Source: Clostridia bacterium (GTDB lineage: Bacteria > Bacillota > Clostridia > Christensenellales > Aristaeellaceae). From it: a DNA stretch of 16,532 nucleotides. The position numbers and the translations under genes are program-made. Below, piece by piece: positions 13,012-16,532 of the stretch (position 1 is its first letter; each line of letters opens with the position of its first letter). Below the pieces are notes generated by a model that was not told the DNA's origin, did not search any database, and worked only from the letters and a program-made list of their open reading frames with translations. The stretch lies in contig CAAGII010000091.1 in the NCBI GenBank assembly GCA_900769875.1, positions 1-16,532 of the forward strand. Direction: 5' to 3'.

Positions 13012-13056
13012 CAAGAAAACCCAGCCGCTTCTTTTCCAATATGTCCACGGCTGGGT
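13012..13056 (-). terminator. Intrinsic terminator after the UDP-glucuronate 4-epimerase
   Basis: On the minus strand ACCCAGCCG pairs with CGGCTGGGT (13048-13056 with 13019-13027) around a 20-nt loop, followed by TTTTCTT (partly shared with the stem end). It starts about 28 nt beyond the epimerase stop and separates that operon from ugd. Confidence 0.78.
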
Positions 13057-13083
13057 CAGTTCTCATTGCATATGGAGGTTGGA

Positions 13084-14148
13084 TCACTTGCTCTGGTAGA
13101 ACGCCCGATACCACTCTGCGAACGCCCGAAGGCCTTCCCGGATGCCGATCTTCGGCGTGAAGCCGAAGTCCCGCTCCAAAGCCGTGCTGTCCGCATAGGT
13201 CACCGGCACATCGCCGGGCTGCATGCCCACCAGCTGCTTGTGCGCCTCGAAGTCGTAATCCTCCGGCAGCACACCGGCGCGGACAAGCTCTTCCTGCAAG
13301 GTACTGATGTAGTCCAGCAGGTTTTCGGGCGTACCGCCACCAATATTATACACTGCATAGGGCGGAACAGGCAAGCCGTCCTCGCCGTTTTTCTTCTCCG
13401 GTGCGCCCTGCATCACGCGGACAACGCCCTCCACAATATCGTCAATGTAGGTGAAGTCGCGCTTGCAGTTGCCGTAGTTGAAGATCTGGATGGTTTCGCC
13501 CTTGAGCAAACGCTGGGTCGCGGAGTAGTAGAACATGTCCGGGCGGCCTGCGGGGCCGTATACCGTGAAGAAGCGCAGACCCGTGGACGGGATGTTGTAC
13601 AGCTTGGAGTAGGCATGGGCCATCAGCTCATTGGACTTCTTGGTCGCGGCATACAGGCTGACCGGATTGTCCACCTTGTCTTCCGTGCTGAAGGGCACCT
13701 TCTTGTTGCCGCCGTACACGCTGGACGAGGAAGCGTATACCAGATGCTCCACCGGGTAGTGGCGGCAGGCTTCCAGAATGTTGTAGAAGCCGATGAGGTT
13801 GGATTGGATGTAGGCATCCGGATTGGTGATGCTGTAACGCACACCGGCCTGAGCAGCCAGGTTCACCACCACGGCGAAGCCTTGATTTTCAAACAGGCTG
13901 TCGATAAGGGGCTTGTCGGCAATATCGCCCCGGACGAACTCGAAACGCCCGTCAGCAACCTGCTCAATCTGTTCCAGCCGCCACTCCTTCAAACGGACAT
14001 CGTAGTAATCGTTCATGTTGTCGATGCCGACCACCTTGATGTCCGGATAGTCACGCAGCAGGCGCATGGACAGGTTTGCGCCGATAAAGCCCGCCGCACC
14101 GGTGACCAGCACCGTCTTGCCAGACAGTTTTACATTGTATTCTCGCAT
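13084..14148 (-). CDS. UDP-glucuronate 4-epimerase (NAD-dependent epimerase)
   Basis: 354 aa, extended-SDR family. NAD site TGAAGFIGANL (16-26). Family-typical stretches are NDYYDVRLKEWRLEQ (46-60), AAQAGVRYSITNPDAYIQSN (98-117), YASSSSVYGGNKKVPFS (138-154), catalytic Y166-x3-K170 in SLYAATKKSNELMAHAYS and GLRFFTVYGPAGRPDMF (190-206). This set matches UDP-glucuronate 4-epimerases (Cap1J/LpsL type), which interconvert UDP-GlcA and UDP-GalA, more closely than GalE. The start at 14148 is chosen from MREYNVKLSGKTVLVTGAAG and GGGAGA upstream; the longer open frame to 14280 overlaps the previous gene and is not used. The gap to the nucleotidyltransferase stop is 11 nt, so the two are co-transcribed. 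With ugd downstream it completes UDP-glucose to UDP-galacturonate. Confidence 0.88.
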   Translation of the reverse strand: MREYNVKLSGKTVLVTGAAGFIGANLSMRLLRDYPDIKVVGIDNMNDYYDVRLKEWRLEQIEQVADGRFEFVRGDIADKPLIDSLFENQGFAVVVNLAAQAGVRYSITNPDAYIQSNLIGFYNILEACRHYPVEHLVYASSSSVYGGNKKVPFSTEDKVDNPVSLYAATKKSNELMAHAYSKLYNIPSTGLRFFTVYGPAGRPDMFYYSATQRLLKGETIQIFNYGNCKRDFTYIDDIVEGVVRVMQGAPEKKNGEDGLPVPPYAVYNIGGGTPENLLDYISTLQEELVRAGVLPEDYDFEAHKQLVGMQPGDVPVTYADSTALERDFGFTPKIGIREGLRAFAEWYRAFYQSK

Positions 14149-14159
14149 TTGCTTCTCCC

Positions 14160-14888
14160 TCACTTGATAGTGATGCCATGGTAATCTTCCTGCACCTGCG
14201 CGTAGCTCTTCGCATCGCCAATGTCGTACCGCTTTCCGGGCATTTCGTAGGCGTACACGGGAACCAGACTGCTCAACCAAGCCGCAAAGGAGCCGGGCGC
14301 ATCATAGCTGCAGCCAGCTTCCAGTGCCTCCGGGATTCGCGCCACATCGCACGCCCGGTATAGATAGAACGGCGGCACGGCATGGTTACCCTTGGGCTGC
14401 TGTGGCTTCTCCTCATAGCTGGTGATGAGCTTGTCCGCATCAAAGGTGATGATGGCGGTCTTGCGCTGCTTTTCGAGGCGGTTCTCCTCGTGGGTCATGA
14501 CACAGGAAGCCTGCTTCGCCTTAAAGAAATCCACGAAGGACAGCAGGGAGAAGTCCAGCACGTTGTCACCCGCCATGACCAGTACGTCATCCTGATTGCC
14601 TTCAAGGCCCAGTGCAATGTCCTTCACTGCACCCAAGCGGGTCTCATTGGTGGAAGTGCCGTCATCCACCACGTTGATCTTCTGCGGCTTGGTAGCAGCC
14701 CATACTTCAAAGTGATGGGCGAACTTGTGATTGCTGACCACGATGAACTCGTCTATCGCCGGGGACACATCATCCACCAGCCAGTCAAGGATGGTCTTTT
14801 CGCCCACCTTGAGCAGGGGCTTGGGGTAATTCTCCGTCAGGGGGTACAGCCGCGTAGCATACCCTGCGGCAAGAATCAGGCATTTCAT
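14160..14888 (-). CDS. Sugar-1-phosphate nucleotidyltransferase
   Basis: 242 aa from ATG 14888, which overlaps the kinase stop as ATGA and has GGAGG just upstream. The N-terminal signature LAAGYATRLYPLTENYPKPL (6-25) with K23 and the metal-binding GDN (107-109, D108) place it in the RmlA/GlmU-like NTP-transferase fold. It lacks a C-terminal hexapeptide acyltransferase domain. It transfers a nucleotide to a sugar-1-phosphate; neither sugar nor base can be read from the sequence. Its translational coupling to a GHMP sugar kinase strongly suggests the two act in sequence: free sugar to sugar-1-phosphate to NDP-sugar. Given the galacturonokinase-like kinase and UDP-GlcA 4-epimerase beside it, a uronic acid such as GalA is my favoured substrate; glucose or galactose are the alternatives. 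Confidence 0.85.
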   Translation of the reverse strand: MKCLILAAGYATRLYPLTENYPKPLLKVGEKTILDWLVDDVSPAIDEFIVVSNHKFAHHFEVWAATKPQKINVVDDGTSTNETRLGAVKDIALGLEGNQDDVLVMAGDNVLDFSLLSFVDFFKAKQASCVMTHEENRLEKQRKTAIITFDADKLITSYEEKPQQPKGNHAVPPFYLYRACDVARIPEALEAGCSYDAPGSFAAWLSSLVPVYAYEMPGKRYDIGDAKSYAQVQEDYHGITIK

Positions 14889-16099
14889 TGCTTTGCTTCC
14901 TCCATGTCCTCCACGTCCATCATCTCGGCCATCACGCCATCGGCGGAGTCGCACAGCGCGAACTGATACTTCCCGCGCAGAGCCGGGAACGCTTTCAGGT
15001 ACTCTTCCTCCACATGCCGCTCGATGCGCTCGGCATAGGTCGGGTCGATGAGCGCCATGCAGCAGCCCTTGAAGCCCGCGCCGGAAAAGCGTCCGCCGTA
15101 GATGCCGTCGGTGTGCCGCATGATGTCGTACAGGCGGATCAGCTCGGGAGAGCCGCTCTCATAATTATGGATAGACGAATAGCCGGACTCGAATATCAGG
15201 CGACCATATTCCATCAAGTCGCCGTTGCGCCAGGCTTCCGCACCGGCTTCGGCACGGGCCAGCTCGGTATAGAAGTGTTCGGCACGCTTCTTCCAGTTAT
15301 GGGGCAGCTTCTCGCCGTACTGGTAATAGACCGTAGGCGGGACATCCCTCAGGCGGGTATCGGTATACTTCTCATAGGGCATGCCGGAGAAGGCTTTCAG
15401 CGCGTAGGAAGCCGCCTTGCACTCGTCCACACGGGCGTTGTAGGCACTGTTCTGCAAGGATCGCTCCAGCCCGGAGAAGAAGATAGCGATCTTGTACTCT
15501 GGCATGTCGGGATGCTGGGGAATCAGCTCGTAGGAATCATCCTTGCAGTCCAGGTAGAGCAGCTGATTCTTCCGGCACAACACCTCGCAGCTCTGGTCGA
15601 GCTTGCCGCAGTTGACCCCGACATACTGGTTCTCAGCGGCTTTCGCCATCATGATGAGCTCCCAGTCGCCCAGCTGGATGTCGTTGACCTTGCACAGAGC
15701 GGACAGGAACACGATGATGACCGCTGCCGAGGAGGACAATCCGCCGATGGGCAGGGAACCCTCAAACACGCCGGCCACGCCGAACTTCAGCTTGTACTTT
15801 TCGGACAGCTTCAGGGCCGCGCCGCGCAGGTGGTCGGCCCAGTCGCCTTGTTTAGTCTCCGGGATAGAGGACACATGGAATTGAGCACGCTTGCCAGGAA
15901 AATTGATGGAGTGCAGCTCGCAGATGCCGGAGTGCTTGGTCTTGTAGGCAAAATGGATGCCCTTGCCGATGGCAAGCCCGTTGATCTTGCCGAATTGGTG
16001 GTCAATGTGGGCCCCCAGGGGGCTGATGCGGTAGGGGCAGAAGGCGACTGCCTCAGGCGACTTCTGATAAAGTGATTCATAGGTTCTAACGCAGTTCAT
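14885..16099 (-). CDS. GHMP-family sugar kinase, galacturonokinase/galactokinase-like
   Basis: 404 aa. Phosphorylates the C1 hydroxyl of a hexose or hexuronate using ATP. The N-terminal substrate motif PYRISPLGAHIDHQFG (22-37) differs from the GalK signature (GEHTDYN) and resembles plant galacturonokinase (PYRICPLGAHIDHQ). The ATP loop is GSLPIGGLSSSAA (114-126), followed by GVNCGKLDQ (161-169, catalytic-type D168) and the C-terminal GHMP motif GGRFSGAGFKGC (335-346). LDCKDDSYELIP and FFSGLERSLQNSAYNARVDE also fit the galacturonokinase branch. ATG 16099 has GGGAGG 5 nt upstream; 39 nt separate it from the preceding epimerase. The assignment to the GHMP family is firm; galacturonate as substrate is inferred from the motif and the neighbours. 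Confidence 0.85.
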   Translation of the reverse strand: MNCVRTYESLYQKSPEAVAFCPYRISPLGAHIDHQFGKINGLAIGKGIHFAYKTKHSGICELHSINFPGKRAQFHVSSIPETKQGDWADHLRGAALKLSEKYKLKFGVAGVFEGSLPIGGLSSSAAVIIVFLSALCKVNDIQLGDWELIMMAKAAENQYVGVNCGKLDQSCEVLCRKNQLLYLDCKDDSYELIPQHPDMPEYKIAIFFSGLERSLQNSAYNARVDECKAASYALKAFSGMPYEKYTDTRLRDVPPTVYYQYGEKLPHNWKKRAEHFYTELARAEAGAEAWRNGDLMEYGRLIFESGYSSIHNYESGSPELIRLYDIMRHTDGIYGGRFSGAGFKGCCMALIDPTYAERIERHVEEEYLKAFPALRGKYQFALCDSADGVMAEMMDVEDMEEAKQ

Positions 16100-16138
16100 C
16101 GGTTCCTCCCAATTCGCACAGTTCTTTACTCGTGCAGG

Positions 16139-16532
16139 TCAATACTTCCTCCACGCCATCTTGTTCACCACATTCACATACCCCTGGATGATGCGCACGA
16201 CCTTCATGGACACGTTCTCGTCCACATAGTCCGGGCAGGGCTTGCCCAGCACGCCCTCGCGTTTCATGCGAATCGCCATGTCGGTGGCCTGCAGCAGTTC
16301 GTTGGTCGAGATGCCCGCCAGAATGAAGTCGCCCGCTTCCATGGCCTCCGGACGCTCCGTGCTGGTGCGGATGCACACCGCCGCAATCGGATGCCCGATG
16401 GACAGATAGAAGCTGCTCTCCTCCGGCAGCGTGCCGGAATCGCTGACGATCGCCAACGCGTTCATCTGCAGCTTGTTGTAGTCATTGAAGCCCAGCGGCT
16501 CATTGATGCGCACGCGGGGATCAAGCTGGAAC
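16139..16532 (-). CDS. UDP-N-acetylhexosamine 2-epimerase (WecB/CapG-like), C-terminal part
   Basis: The frame is open through the right edge; the visible 130 residues begin FQLDPRVRINEPLGFNDYNK. The diagnostic stretch is LAIVSDSGTLPEESSFY, followed by CIRTSTERPEAMEAGDFILA. This is the UDP-binding half of non-hydrolysing UDP-GlcNAc 2-epimerases; the wording is closest to the CapG/FnlC subgroup, which acts in UDP-N-acetyl-L-fucosamine synthesis. The visible start-like GTG at 16513 is internal, not the gene start. It precedes the GHMP kinase by 39 nt in the same direction, so it belongs to the same surface-polysaccharide operon. The subgroup call is tentative because the N-terminal half is missing. 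Confidence 0.85.
   Translation of the reverse strand, partial: FQLDPRVRINEPLGFNDYNKLQMNALAIVSDSGTLPEESSFYLSIGHPIAAVCIRTSTERPEAMEAGDFILAGISTNELLQATDMAIRMKREGVLGKPCPDYVDENVSMKVVRIIQGYVNVVNKMAWRKY

Noticed and set aside
12970..14184. Open frame on the + strand (404 aa) opposite the UDP-glucuronate 4-epimerase
   Set aside because: Antisense shadow of a gene with clear family motifs.
14888..16075. Open frame on the + strand (395 aa) opposite the GHMP kinase
   Set aside because: Antisense shadow; the kinase motifs on the other strand are unambiguous.

Overview
The window looks like a chromosomal segment of a Gram-positive, fairly GC-rich Firmicute, probably a gut-type Clostridia member. This is inferred from the gene families, strong GGAGG-type ribosome binding sites and a Bacillus/Clostridium-type SOS box. 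Essentially every supportable gene lies on the minus strand, so the window reads from right to left. No tRNA, rRNA, CRISPR array or transposase was recognised.

Right part (about 11.1-16.5 kb): an end of a surface-polysaccharide locus. In transcription order it holds the C-terminal part of a UDP-HexNAc 2-epimerase, a GHMP kinase resembling galacturonokinase, a sugar-1-phosphate nucleotidyltransferase (ATGA overlap with the kinase), a UDP-glucuronate 4-epimerase, an intrinsic terminator, UDP-glucose 6-dehydrogenase and a VanZ-family membrane protein. Together these could supply UDP-GlcA and UDP-GalA both by oxidation/epimerisation of UDP-glucose and by phosphorylation/nucleotidylation of a free sugar.

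Middle part (7.5-11.1 kb): a visibly AT-richer anti-phage cassette of Gabija type. GajA (OLD-family ATPase plus TOPRIM nuclease) and GajB (UvrD-like helicase) overlap by 11 nt. A 9-codon leader ORF overlaps the gajA start. One nucleotide after gajB lies a previously easy-to-miss small gene (about 114 aa) whose frame is broken by one extra T in a T5 run. It is the best candidate here for an undescribed third component.

Next (5.1-7.35 kb): a 659-aa fusion of an ImmA/IrrE-like zinc protease and a C-terminal helix-turn-helix region. It has its own promoter, in whose -35/-10 spacer sits a near-consensus LexA/DinR box, and its own terminator. Downstream (4.4-5.1 kb) is a non-coding region with degenerate palindromes GGAAGGATTTCTTCC recurring every 61-63 bp.

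Left part (1-4.4 kb): the early replication operon of a prophage or related element. In transcription order it holds an unknown 155-aa protein with N-T-x-C repeats, a phage-type S-adenosylmethionine synthetase with a basic N-terminal extension, a 190-aa 'rrp5-like' phage protein, a DUF2800 nuclease-like protein with a Cas4-like Cys cluster, and the start of a DUF2815 protein that runs off the left edge.
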